Source of the DNA: Haloplanus vescus
GTDB lineage: Archaea > Halobacteriota > Halobacteria > Halobacteriales > Haloferacaceae
NCBI RefSeq assembly: GCF_900107665.1
Contig: NZ_FNQT01000002.1
Span: 2,286-66,285, forward strand
Reading direction: 5' to 3'
DNA length: 64,000 bases
Shown here: positions 24,331-32,498 of the stretch, in pieces
How positions within the stretch are numbered: position 1 is the stretch's first letter
How the letters are laid out: each line of letters starts with the position of its first letter
Position numbers and translations under genes: made by a program
Notes under the pieces: generated by a model
Seen by the model: only the letters and a program-made list of their open reading frames with translations
Databases searched by the model: none
Told to the model about the DNA's origin: nothing

Positions 24331-24570
24331 CGCCGGTCGTTACCGGTGGGGTCTGTTATATCTCCTCATCCGTGTAGGTTCGTACGTTGAATTATTATAC
24401 ATGGTGTAGTTCGGTACCGGAGAGTCCCATTCGGCGGCTTCTCTCTCCGGATTTCGGGTCCCGTTTGCATGTATCGTCGTTCACCGTACCCAGTTCGTGT
24501 GCGCTGGTTCGGCGTACGTCCGTACCCCAGAACGGAGGTATAAGCCCCCTGTTGCCAGACCTTTGGGCGA
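24331..24570. promoter_or_regulatory. Divergent promoter region between antiporters 1 and 2
   Basis: 240 bp with no credible gene. AGATATAACAG on the minus strand (about 24353-24360) serves the gene starting at 24330, and GGTATAAG (about 24537-24544) is about 30 bp before ATG 24571. A CGTACG palindrome and AT-rich GAATTATTATACATG near 24395-24410 lie between them and may hold regulator sites. Confidence 0.45.
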
Positions 24571-25827
24571 ATGCCAGCACACGGTCGCACTCTCGTTACG
24601 GTCGCACTATTGCTGTCGCTGCTCGTTGCCTCGCCCGCGGCATCTGCCGTCGCAACCGACCTCGGCGCCGACGCCCCCGTCGGCACCGTCGCCGCCCAGT
24701 CGCCCGACGACGGTGGGAACGGAGCGGGCGCCGACGAGGGCGGCGAGGAAGAGGAAGGCGGCATCGAAGGCGCCATCTCCGGGTTCGTCGAGGCACAGGG
24801 GACCATCGGGGCTGTCATCGTCCTTCTCGGTGGGATTCTCCTTCTCACCGCCTGTACGGAGAAACTCATCAGTTACCTCGCGCGCGCATCGCTCAACACG
24901 CGGATGTCGCTGTTCGCGCTTGCCATCGTCTTCACCGGCTTCGAGTTCGACGATACGATTCTCGCGCTCGTCCTCTCCGGCGGCGGCCTCGAACAGGCCG
25001 CGCTCGGGTCGGCGCTCGGGACGGGCCTCGCTATCATTGGTGTGACGCTCGCCATCGCCGCCATCGTCAAGCCGTTCCCCGTGGACCTGCCGACCGACTA
25101 CATCGTCATCTTCGGCCTCGCGCCGCTGATTCTGGTCCCCTTTGCCCTCATCGGGACACTCACCTTCGTCCACGGCGTCGTCCTGACCGCCTTCTTCCTT
25201 TTCGCCTTCGGCTACTTCATCGTCCGCGAACGCCAGCGCGACATCCCCGTCTTCCGGGATACGGAGCTCGGCAAAGAGCTGCAACCGGACGGCGGCGTCG
25301 CTCGACCCCACTCGCTCGACGAAATCCCCGAGGACCGGATTCTCGGTGACCTCGCCGACTCCGGGTTCGTCTGGATTGGCCTCTCCATCGTCGCCCTCGC
25401 GGGTATCGTCTTCGCCGCCATGCTGCTGGAGGGCGGGTCGGAAGTCGTCATCGAGGGGTTCGGAATCGGTGAAACCGTCTTCGGCGCCACCTTCCTCACC
25501 CTCATCCTGACCTTCGAGGACATCATGCTCACGCTCGAACCGGTCCGCCGCGGGTTCCCGGAAATCGGCGTCGGCAACGTCATCGGGAGCGTGCTGTTCT
25601 CCGTGACTGGCAACGTCGGCGTCGTCATGTTCCTCAGCGACGTGACCATCTCCTCGTCGGTGCTCACCTTCCACCTCCCCTTCATGATTCTCGTGACGGC
25701 GCTGGCCGCCTACTTCTTCTACACGAAGAACGTGCGGCGGTGGCACGGCGTCGTCCTCGGGGGCCTGTACGTCGCCTACTGGGTCATCTCGCTCGTCGTC
25801 CTCAGCGGGGTGCCAGTCGGGGAGTAG
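24571..25827 (+). CDS. CaCA-type membrane protein 2
   Basis: 418 residues. A signal peptide (TLVTVALLLSLLVASPAASA) and a Gly/Glu-rich stretch precede two membrane halves. Alpha-repeat-like motifs are TGFEFDDTILALVLSGGG with GSALGTGLAIIG, and LTFEDIMLTLEPVRRGFPEIG with GNVIGSVLFSVTGNVG. A cytosolic loop (residues ~205-260, VRERQRDIPVFRDTELGK) separates the halves. It is clearly paralogous to the genes on either side. Start ATG 24571 has a TATA box 30 bp upstream. Confidence 0.8.
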   Translation: MPAHGRTLVTVALLLSLLVASPAASAVATDLGADAPVGTVAAQSPDDGGNGAGADEGGEEEEGGIEGAISGFVEAQGTIGAVIVLLGGILLLTACTEKLISYLARASLNTRMSLFALAIVFTGFEFDDTILALVLSGGGLEQAALGSALGTGLAIIGVTLAIAAIVKPFPVDLPTDYIVIFGLAPLILVPFALIGTLTFVHGVVLTAFFLFAFGYFIVRERQRDIPVFRDTELGKELQPDGGVARPHSLDEIPEDRILGDLADSGFVWIGLSIVALAGIVFAAMLLEGGSEVVIEGFGIGETVFGATFLTLILTFEDIMLTLEPVRRGFPEIGVGNVIGSVLFSVTGNVGVVMFLSDVTISSSVLTFHLPFMILVTALAAYFFYTKNVRRWHGVVLGGLYVAYWVISLVVLSGVPVGE

Positions 25828-25828
25828 G

Positions 25829-26890
25829 TCACACCGCGTAGTTCGCCACCCAGTACGCCGCGTAGATGCCGAGGAGGAGGACGCCCGTGGGGCGCCCGAC
25901 CTTCCCGCGGAAGAACGCGCCGGCGACGACGAGAAGCGAGACGAAGAAGAACGGCCAGTGGACGGTCATGACCGCGCCCGCCGTGTTCAACGGGTGGACG
26001 AGCGCGATGAGTCCCGCGTTGGCGCTGACGAAAAAGAGCATGCTCCCGACGACGTTGCCGACGCCGATGTGGGGGCGCCCCTGCCGGACGGGTTCGACCG
26101 TCAGGAACAGTTCCTCCAGCGACGCGATGAAGCTCATGACCGTCGCGCCGAAGGCCAGTCCCGTCACGCCGAGGAGCGCGAGCAAGTCTTCGGCCCCTGA
26201 GACAGCGAGTTCCGACCCGACCGTCATGCCCACCGTGGCGACGAGGGCGATGGCGAGAAACGCCGGCCCCTCGTAGCGTTCGGGGACGTGCTCTTCGACG
26301 AAGTCGTCGACGTCGATATCCAAATCGAGGTCGAGCAACCCTTCGTCCTCCTCCGCTTCCTCCGCTTTCTCACGCTCGCGCACCTCTTCTTCCATGATTT
26401 CGACCTCCTCGGCCGACAGGTAGCGCGTGTCCGTGTAGCGTTCGAGCGTGTAGATGATGGCGAGGTAGGGGATGAACGTCGCGGTGAGAATCGCCCCGTC
26501 GAACCGGGAGAGCGTGCCGTCGAGTGCGAGGCCGAAGAAGAGAAACGGAGCGAGAAGCGTGATGCCGAGGTAGTTCCGTGGCACCTCCGTCTCGAAGGGG
26601 ACGAGGACGCCGGCGATGCCCACGGCGGCCCCGAGGATGAACAGGGCCTCACCGAAGACGGTGCCGAGCGCGAGGTCCGGTAACTCCCCGTACGCCGCCG
26701 CGATGCCGAGGATGACGTTCTCCAAGTCGGTGCCGGCGAGGACGACGGTGAGGAAGAATCCCGAGACGCCGAGGGCCAGTGCGCCCTCCGCCACCGCTTC
26801 GATGAACGTCTCCACGCTCACGATGACGATGGTGACGCCGACCAGGAACAACACGACCGAGACCAGCTCTCCGGACAGTCCGAGCACCAT
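25829..26890 (-). CDS. CaCA-type membrane protein 3
   Basis: 353 residues without the signal-peptide/Glu-rich extension of its two paralogues. Repeat motifs are LAGTDLENVILGIAAAYGEL and ASLEELFLTVEPVRQGRPHIG followed by GNVVGSMLFFVSANAG. A charged cytosolic loop of Glu/Lys (residues ~175-210) lies in the middle. It ends one base after the stop of the convergent paralogue 2. The conserved EPVRxGxPxIGVGNVxGS motif seems to mark this subfamily. Confidence 0.8.
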   Translation of the reverse strand: MVLGLSGELVSVVLFLVGVTIVIVSVETFIEAVAEGALALGVSGFFLTVVLAGTDLENVILGIAAAYGELPDLALGTVFGEALFILGAAVGIAGVLVPFETEVPRNYLGITLLAPFLFFGLALDGTLSRFDGAILTATFIPYLAIIYTLERYTDTRYLSAEEVEIMEEEVREREKAEEAEEDEGLLDLDLDIDVDDFVEEHVPERYEGPAFLAIALVATVGMTVGSELAVSGAEDLLALLGVTGLAFGATVMSFIASLEELFLTVEPVRQGRPHIGVGNVVGSMLFFVSANAGLIALVHPLNTAGAVMTVHWPFFFVSLLVVAGAFFRGKVGRPTGVLLLGIYAAYWVANYAV

Positions 26891-26943
26891 GCGAGTTGCA
26901 GGGAGGTACGAAGGACGTCACATAAAACCCCGCGGCACCCGGG

Positions 26944-27732
26944 CTACAGGTTCGAGGCGTGGTCGCCGCCGTCGACGGGGATGGCCGCGCCGTTGACGTA
27001 GCTCGCCCGTTCCGAGCAGAGGAACGCGACTACGTCGCCGAACTCCTCGGGTTGACCGATGCGCTCCTGTGGGTTGCCCGCGCTCCACTCCTCGACGCCC
27101 GTCTCGTAGTCGGGGTAGTCGCCGCGTTCGACGCCCTGTTCGACCAGTTCCTCGATGCGCGGCGTCTCGTGGGTGCCGGGCAGCACCGCGTTCGCGCGCA
27201 CGTCGGGCGCGAGTTCCTCCGAGAGCGTCTTCTCCAAGCCGACGACGCTCATCCGAACCGAGTTCGAGAGGACGAGGCCGTCGATGGCCTCCTTGACGCT
27301 CCCCGAGGCGACGTTGACGATAGTGCCGCCGCCGTCTTGGAGGAGCGGCGCGGCCTCGCGAACCAGTCGCACCACGCTCATCACGAGGAGGTCGTACGCC
27401 TCGTACCAGTCCTCGTCGGTTGTGTCGAGGAAGGGACCGCTCGGCGGGCCACCGGCGCTCGTCACGAGGTGGTCGAGGCCGCCGAACTCCTCGACCGTTC
27501 GCTCGACCAGCGCCGTCACGTCGTCCGGGTCGGTGATGTCGCCCTGGACGCCGACCACGTCGCCCGTCGCCGTCTCGCGGATGTCGTCCACGGCGTCGGC
27601 GAGGCGGTCCGGGTCGCGGCCGTTGACGACGACGTTCGCCCCCTCTGCCGCGAGGGCGGCCGCCGACGCCTTCCCGAGGCCGCTACTGGAAGCCGACACG
27701 AGCGCTGCGTTGCCGTCGAGTCCGAGGTCCAT
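26944..27732 (-). CDS. Short-chain dehydrogenase/reductase family, atypical active site
   Basis: 262 residues with the Rossmann TGxxxGxG equivalent SASSSGLGKASA (near residue 13), NGRDPDRL, and the NNAG-like TSAGGPPSG. The catalytic region reads VASGSVKEAIDGLVLSNSVRMSVVGLEK: where YSASK is expected there is LSNSVR, so the Tyr and the Lys of the classical Ser-Tyr-Lys triad are missing. The frame is intact, so it is a divergent subfamily, not a pseudogene. ATG 27732 is used because the upstream frame is basic and non-halophilic. Substrate unknown. Confidence 0.82.
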   Translation of the reverse strand: MDLGLDGNAALVSASSSGLGKASAAALAAEGANVVVNGRDPDRLADAVDDIRETATGDVVGVQGDITDPDDVTALVERTVEEFGGLDHLVTSAGGPPSGPFLDTTDEDWYEAYDLLVMSVVRLVREAAPLLQDGGGTIVNVASGSVKEAIDGLVLSNSVRMSVVGLEKTLSEELAPDVRANAVLPGTHETPRIEELVEQGVERGDYPDYETGVEEWSAGNPQERIGQPEEFGDVVAFLCSERASYVNGAAIPVDGGDHASNL

Positions 27733-27869
27733 ACGCCGACGTGGCCGGTCGGTCCCCATAGTGTTTACTGGTCCCACCGGGCCGTCGCTCGAAACGATAA
27801 AGTCGGGGCATCTCGTGTGGTGCGTGTGCACACGCGAACGAACACTCTCCCACGTCTCGGAGGGTCGGC

Positions 27870-28514
27870 GTGAGCCTCGTCGCCGTCGCGGAACTCGCGC
27901 ATCCCGACCTCGCGTTGACGCCGACGATTCGCGCCACCGACGCATCGATTCAGGTGGTCTCGCACACCGCCACTGACGCCGAGACGGGCATGTTCTTCTT
28001 TCTCGTCGAGTCGGACTCGTTCCCCGAGTTCGAGGCCGCGCTTGAGGCCGACCACACCGTCTCGGAGTCGTTGATCGTCGCCGAGGCGGAGACGACGCGT
28101 ATCTATCGGCTCGGTCACTCCGACGGGACGAAACTCCTCTCGCCGACGGTGACGGAGATGGGCGGCCTGATGCTCGAAGCCGACAGCACGGCCGACGGCT
28201 GGTCCGTTCGGATGCAACTTCCCGACCGAAAGACGCTCAGTTCGCTCTGGGAGTACTGCGACGAGGAAGATATCGGGTTCGAGTTGGGTCACATCTACAC
28301 GCTCGACGACTTCTCCATCGACGGCGTGGGACTCACCGACGCACAACGAGACGCGCTCGTTACGGCCTACGAGGCGGGATACTTCGAGGAGCCCCGCGAC
28401 ACATCGCTGGAAGAACTCGCCGGCGAACTGGATATCTCCCCGACGGCTGTCGGTGGCCGGATTCGCCGGGGGACCGCTCGACTCATCGAGCAGACGTTGC
28501 TCGACGACTCGTGA
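27870..28514 (+). CDS. Bat/HTH-10 family transcriptional regulator
   Basis: 214 residues starting at GTG 27870. The last ~50 residues carry the bacterioopsin-activator HTH: LTDAQRDALVTAYEAGYFEEPRD then LEELAGELDISPTAVGGRIRRG. The N-terminal ~150 residues are the usual beta-rich sensory region of this family (FLVESDSFPEFEAALEAD, TVTEMGGLMLEAD). This is the nearest dedicated regulator to the betaine cluster, with its stop one base from the convergent Zn-HTH gene, and is a candidate controller of it. Confidence 0.88.
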   Translation: MSLVAVAELAHPDLALTPTIRATDASIQVVSHTATDAETGMFFFLVESDSFPEFEAALEADHTVSESLIVAEAETTRIYRLGHSDGTKLLSPTVTEMGGLMLEADSTADGWSVRMQLPDRKTLSSLWEYCDEEDIGFELGHIYTLDDFSIDGVGLTDAQRDALVTAYEAGYFEEPRDTSLEELAGELDISPTAVGGRIRRGTARLIEQTLLDDS

Positions 28515-28515
28515 A

Positions 28516-28854
28516 TCAGACCGCGGAGACGTAGTCGTCCTGTGGTTCCCAGAGCGCGCCGCGCATCCGGTGGTCGTGGACGGCGTCGAGCGTTTCGCCG
28601 ACCGTCCAGCCCAACTCGCTCATCGCCGCGCTCAGTTCGCCGAGCGGGACGCCCTCCTCGGGGTCCGTGACGAGGCTCTCCACCACCGCGGGCACGTCGT
28701 CGCTCGCGACGCCGAGGGAGGGGGTCTGTTCCCATTCCACGTCGTGGCCCGTCACCGACTGGTGGCGCCGGTAGAAGCGGACGATTTCGTTCGGGTCCGT
28801 CGCTTCCCGACGCTCCTCACAGTCGACACAGGCCGCGACGAACGGTCCCGTCAC
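28516..28854 (-). CDS. Small zinc-finger plus winged-helix-like protein coupled to the Rieske gene
   Basis: 112 residues. The N terminus has CVDCEER and a downstream HQSVTGHDVEW, plausible Cys2-His2 ligands for one metal. The rest, VPLGELSAAMSELGWTVGET followed by LDAVHDHRMRGALWEP, reads like a small winged helix. GTG 28854 overlaps the Rieske stop as GTGA, so translation is coupled. I do not recognise the family; it may be a pathway-specific regulator or an accessory factor of the demethylase. Confidence 0.65.
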   Translation of the reverse strand: MTGPFVAACVDCEERREATDPNEIVRFYRRHQSVTGHDVEWEQTPSLGVASDDVPAVVESLVTDPEEGVPLGELSAAMSELGWTVGETLDAVHDHRMRGALWEPQDDYVSAV

Positions 28855-29993
28855 GTCTCGTACGCCTCCTGCACGAGTCGGTGGAACCGGTGAAGGGTGT
28901 GCTCGTTGGGGCCGAGCTGTGCCTGTGCGAGCGCCCCGGAGCGAAGTCCGTCGTACTGTCGCTCGACGAGTTCGAAGTCCTCCTCTTGCAGCTGCCGGCT
29001 GGTGCGGACGAACTCCTCTTCGGCATCGCTCAGGTCGGGGTCCGCGAAGTAGTAGTCCGCGATGAGCTGGAAGCGCTCCTCGTCGATGGGGTCGATGATG
29101 TACGTCCCGTAACCGTCCGCGGTGCCGTACATGTTGACCGTGAAGTTGGGCCAGAAGTAGTGGAACTGCGCCTCGTGTTCGTCGTGGATGCGGAGTTCGT
29201 CCTCGATGTCCTCCTCGTGGGTGTAGTGGAGGACCCAGTGGTAGTCGTTGACTTCGAGTTCCGACTCGTTGAGCTGGATGCCCTTGATCCAGTCCTGGTG
29301 GTTCGCCTGACAGTGGTCACACTCGGAGTAGTTGCCCGCGAAGGTCTTCCAGTTGCACTCGACCTCCGAGACGTACCGGCGGGCGTGTTCGTACTCCTCG
29401 AGCGGAAGGGATTCGAGGCGCGTCTTCATCTTCCCCGCCTGTTCGTCGAGCGACAGCGACGGGTCGTCGTCGAAGTTGAGGAAGATGAGCGGGCCGATGT
29501 TGTCGGTCTGGACTTCGAGCAGGCCGTTCTCGTCCGGGTCGAGGCCGGACACTTCCTCGTCGTCGAGGTCGGGGTTGAGACTCGCCTCCTCGAAGCTCTT
29601 GGGCGTGCTTCGGAGACTGCCGTCCAGGTCGTACGTCCAGAGGTGGTACGGACACTGGATGCGCCCCATGTTTCCGGGGTCGGTCATCGGTGTGTCCTCG
29701 ACCATCTTCGAGCCACGGTGGGCACAGACGTTGTAGAACACGCGGACCTCGCCCTCCTGGTCGCGGGCGACGATGACTTGCCGGTCGCCGATGGTTCGCG
29801 TGAAGTAGTCGCCCGCCTCGGGGATGCAGTTCTCGTGGCCGGCGTAGAGCCAGTAGTTCGCGAAGATTGTCTCTTTCTCCAACTCCCACACGTCGGGGTC
29901 GGTGAAGCAGTCTGCGGGCAGTGCGTTCGTCTCGTCCGTGATATCGGGGCTCACGGCCTGAGTCTCGTCGGCGCTGTTGGTCCACCGCGTCAT
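28851..29993 (-). CDS. Rieske non-haem iron oxygenase, probable glycine betaine demethylase
   Basis: 380 residues. The Rieske [2Fe-2S] ligands are C90/H92 (NVCAHRGS) and C114/H117 (CPYHLWTY). The mononuclear iron region is GNYSECDHCQANHQDW with two His, about residue 220. The family removes N-methyl groups as formaldehyde using O2 and a reductase. The neighbouring dimethylglycine and sarcosine enzymes make glycine betaine the likely substrate (GbcA-like role); carnitine or stachydrine cannot be excluded. No GbcB-type reductase is encoded nearby. Start ATG 29993 is supported by the promoter element conserved with the gene at 33720. Confidence 0.88.
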   Translation of the reverse strand: MTRWTNSADETQAVSPDITDETNALPADCFTDPDVWELEKETIFANYWLYAGHENCIPEAGDYFTRTIGDRQVIVARDQEGEVRVFYNVCAHRGSKMVEDTPMTDPGNMGRIQCPYHLWTYDLDGSLRSTPKSFEEASLNPDLDDEEVSGLDPDENGLLEVQTDNIGPLIFLNFDDDPSLSLDEQAGKMKTRLESLPLEEYEHARRYVSEVECNWKTFAGNYSECDHCQANHQDWIKGIQLNESELEVNDYHWVLHYTHEEDIEDELRIHDEHEAQFHYFWPNFTVNMYGTADGYGTYIIDPIDEERFQLIADYYFADPDLSDAEEEFVRTSRQLQEEDFELVERQYDGLRSGALAQAQLGPNEHTLHRFHRLVQEAYET

Positions 29994-30017
29994 GGGAACT
30001 CGTACCGCATGAGGGGG

Positions 30018-30053
30018 AATAAGCGTCGGTCCGTCTCATCTGCGGTGTTTAAA
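30018..30053 (-). promoter_or_regulatory. Promoter of the Rieske gene with shared betaine-cluster element
   Basis: On the minus strand TTTAAACACCGCAGATGAG occupies 30053-30035, starting exactly 60 bp before ATG 29993. A TATA box GCTTATTCC follows with its C 30 bp before the ATG. The same two elements with the same distances precede the dimethylglycine dehydrogenase gene (33660-33678), which makes this a probable regulator-binding site plus core promoter. Confidence 0.7.
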
Positions 30054-30109
30054 TGGGTCCCTGCTAACGGCCGCCGCGAGGGCCGGGAGACGCCGCTTTG
30101 GACGACTCG

Positions 30110-30955
30110 CTACCGCTCACCGAGTCGGTCGCGCCGCCACGCTTCGGTGTCGCCGACCTGATTGAAGGTGTAGATGTGGAGGCCGCGAATCCCGTACTCG
30201 GGGTCGGTCGCGTAGGGGGCCAGTCCGTCGACGAGGCCGTCGGGCGTGTACTTCCCGCGCGACCCAACGAGTTGGCGCACGAATCCGAGCACGCCGCTCG
30301 TCTTCCGGAGGAAGCGCACCGAGTCGCCGACACCCACCTTCTGTGAGATATTCAGGAGGCGCTGGTACTTCATCACGCCCGGAATCCCGACTTCCACGGG
30401 GAGGTCGATGCCCCGGTCGCGCACCGTCTCTATCCACTCGGCTATCGCGTCTGGGTCGTAACAGAGCTGGGTCGTGAGATACGTCGCGTGGGGTGCCTTC
30501 CGCTCCATCGCCGCGGCCAGCGTGTCGTCCTCGAGGAACTCGTGGCCCTCGGGGTAGCCGGTGATGCCCACCTCCGCGAACTCGTGGCCGAGGTCGTCGA
30601 GCGCGGTGAGGAGGTCGTACGCCGACTCGAACTCGCCGAGCGGTTCCTCTCGGTCGCCGCCGGGCACGAAGATGTCGGCGATTCCCGCGTCCGCGAGGCG
30701 AGTCGCGACCTCGTCGAGGTGGTCTCGGTCGCGGACGTACCGCGCGGCCACGTGCGGAATCGGCTCGTAGCCGCGGGCCGCCGCCCGCTCGCTCCACTCG
30801 ACCGTCGCGTCGAGGCCGAGCTGTGGCGAGGCCGTGACGGCGATTTCCGCGCCGTCGGGCAACTGTTCCATCTGCCCCTCGAAGCTGTCGAACGGCATCA
30901 GCTCGAAGCGTGGCTCGCGGAGCAGGCTCGTCGCATCGGCGTGGGTGAGGGTCAT
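30110..30955 (-). CDS. Methylenetetrahydrofolate reductase-like protein
   Basis: 281 residues with the MetF TIM-barrel. An N-terminal FELMPFDSFEGQ strand is followed by IAVTASPQLGLDATVEW, IFVPGGDREEPLGEF (the GGD turn typical of MetF) and VGITGYPEGH, TYLTTQLCYD and VEVGIPGVM. It would interconvert methylene- and methyl-tetrahydrofolate, handling one-carbon units released by demethylation. ATG 30955 (MTLTHADATS) is preferred over a TTG nine bases upstream. It lies 24 bp after the GcvT/DmdA-like gene, in the same operon. Confidence 0.85.
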   Translation of the reverse strand: MTLTHADATSLLREPRFELMPFDSFEGQMEQLPDGAEIAVTASPQLGLDATVEWSERAAARGYEPIPHVAARYVRDRDHLDEVATRLADAGIADIFVPGGDREEPLGEFESAYDLLTALDDLGHEFAEVGITGYPEGHEFLEDDTLAAAMERKAPHATYLTTQLCYDPDAIAEWIETVRDRGIDLPVEVGIPGVMKYQRLLNISQKVGVGDSVRFLRKTSGVLGFVRQLVGSRGKYTPDGLVDGLAPYATDPEYGIRGLHIYTFNQVGDTEAWRRDRLGER

Positions 30956-30979
30956 GTCGGACAATACCGCTCGCCCGAA

Positions 30980-32335
30980 TTACTCCTTCCGGGCGTTCAG
31001 CTTCGCCTGTTCGCGCGCGCTCGGGTTTACCGACTCCTTGAACGGCACCTCCGCGACCGTCGCGTACGCGGGTTCGCCCGCTTCCTCGGCGTACTCGTCG
31101 GGAAGGTGGACCCGGAACTCCAGGTCGAGGTCCTGCTCGTAGATTTCGTCGTTGAGTAGAGCGTCGGACTCGGCCTGTAGTTTCTCCGCCGGCACGAACC
31201 CGAGGCCGATGTTCGTCTCGAGGTCCGGATTCCACCACGGCGAGGTCATGTAACCACACTCCTTCCCGGTGTCGGGGTCGGAGATTATCCAGAAGTCGGG
31301 GGCGTAGTCTCGAATCGGTTCGCCCGCAATCTTCAGGCCGACGAGTTTCAGGTTGAACGGGTACTCACCGTCCTCGACGAGCGCTTTCTGCCGTTCGAGT
31401 TCTTCCTTCCCGATGTAGTCACCGGGCTTGTCGTCCGGCACCTGATACCCGAGGTTCACCTGGAACGGCGAGGTTTCGTGGTCCATGTCTTGGCCCCACG
31501 AGAGGATGCCGGCGGCGATGCGGCGGTGGTGGCCCGGCGCAATCTGTCGCCCGCCGTGGTCCTTGACCGACGCCATGACGGGGTCCCAGACGCGTTCGGC
31601 GTTCTCGCTCGCGTCTTGCACGTAGATTTCGAAGCCCTTCTCGCCGGAGAAGCCGGTCTGACTCACCAGCACGTCACAGCCGTTGATCTCCGCGTCCAGC
31701 AGTCCGTAGTAGGGGATGTCGCTGACCTCCTCGCCGACGACGTCGACCAGCACGTCCTCGGAGCGCGGCCCCTGTATCTGCATCGGCGCCACGTCGATTT
31801 CGTCGATTTCCACGTCGAAGTCCATCCCGACGTTGACGCCCTGAAGCCACTGCATGAGCGTCGAGTCCGAGATGGAGAACCAGAACTCGTCCTCGGCGAT
31901 TCGCAGGAGGATGGGGTCGTTCAGGATGCCGCCGTCCTCGTTGCAGAGGATGACGTACTTCCCGTGCATGGGTTCGATGCCAGTCGCGTCGCGGGTGATG
32001 ACGTAGTCGGTGAGTGCCTCGGCATCCGGCCCCTTCACCCGAATCTGTCGCTCGACCGCGACATCCCACAGCGTGACGCTCTCGGTCAGCGCCTCGTACT
32101 CCTTCATCGCGCCGCCGTCTTCGGGTTCGACGAGTCCCCGCGGGTGGTAGATTCGGTTGTAGACGGTACAGCGCCACGCCCCCTCCTCGTTGAACGACTT
32201 GTGGAAGAACGGCGACTTCCGCACGCGCGTCGAGACGAGCATCTCGATGCCGGGGTCGCCGGTCTGTCGCAGATTCCGCGGGAGCGTTCGGTCCGACTGG
32301 TCGATTTCCGGGTGGTTGGGATGGTCGTTAACCAT
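30980..32335 (-). CDS. GcvT-family methyltransferase, DmdA-like
   Basis: 451 residues. The N-terminal STRVRKSPFFHKSFNEEGAW and TVYNRIYHPRGLVEPEDGGA resemble DMSP demethylase (DmdA) more than glycine-cleavage T protein. The folate domain includes LWDVAVERQIRVKGPDAEAL, GILNDPILLRI and SQTGFSGEKGFEIYV. Such enzymes transfer a methyl or methylene group from a substrate to tetrahydrofolate. In this cluster it may demethylate betaine, DMSP or another methylated osmolyte; the sequence cannot decide. It is followed by the MetF-like gene and divergent from sarcosine oxidase. Confidence 0.8.
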   Translation of the reverse strand: MVNDHPNHPEIDQSDRTLPRNLRQTGDPGIEMLVSTRVRKSPFFHKSFNEEGAWRCTVYNRIYHPRGLVEPEDGGAMKEYEALTESVTLWDVAVERQIRVKGPDAEALTDYVITRDATGIEPMHGKYVILCNEDGGILNDPILLRIAEDEFWFSISDSTLMQWLQGVNVGMDFDVEIDEIDVAPMQIQGPRSEDVLVDVVGEEVSDIPYYGLLDAEINGCDVLVSQTGFSGEKGFEIYVQDASENAERVWDPVMASVKDHGGRQIAPGHHRRIAAGILSWGQDMDHETSPFQVNLGYQVPDDKPGDYIGKEELERQKALVEDGEYPFNLKLVGLKIAGEPIRDYAPDFWIISDPDTGKECGYMTSPWWNPDLETNIGLGFVPAEKLQAESDALLNDEIYEQDLDLEFRVHLPDEYAEEAGEPAYATVAEVPFKESVNPSAREQAKLNARKE

Positions 32336-32498
32336 TGTCTATCAAATAGATGCCATGTCCCTATAAGGGTGGACCTCAGTTATCTCAGGCGTATAAGTGC
32401 GGGCGGACACTCGAACTCGAAAATCCGCGCGTGCGCGCCCGTACCGCCGGTTTGTGGCGGTCCCAAGCATCAATACCCTCCCCGTCAAACGGGGGGCT
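32336..32498. promoter_or_regulatory. Divergent promoter between GcvT/DmdA-like and sarcosine oxidase genes
   Basis: Two TATA-like boxes are visible: CTATAAGG near 32361-32368 (serving the minus-strand gene) and GTATAAGT near 32391-32398 (plus strand, giving a leader of about 80 nt before ATG 32499). A short inverted repeat TCTAT-CAA-ATAGA lies at 32338-32350, adjoining the minus-strand start. The TTTAAACACC element of the cluster is not found here. Confidence 0.45.

Noticed and set aside
26944-27732. SDR gene as a pseudogene because of missing Tyr/Lys
   Set aside because: The frame is intact, acidic and full length, with all other SDR motifs; a divergent family is likelier.
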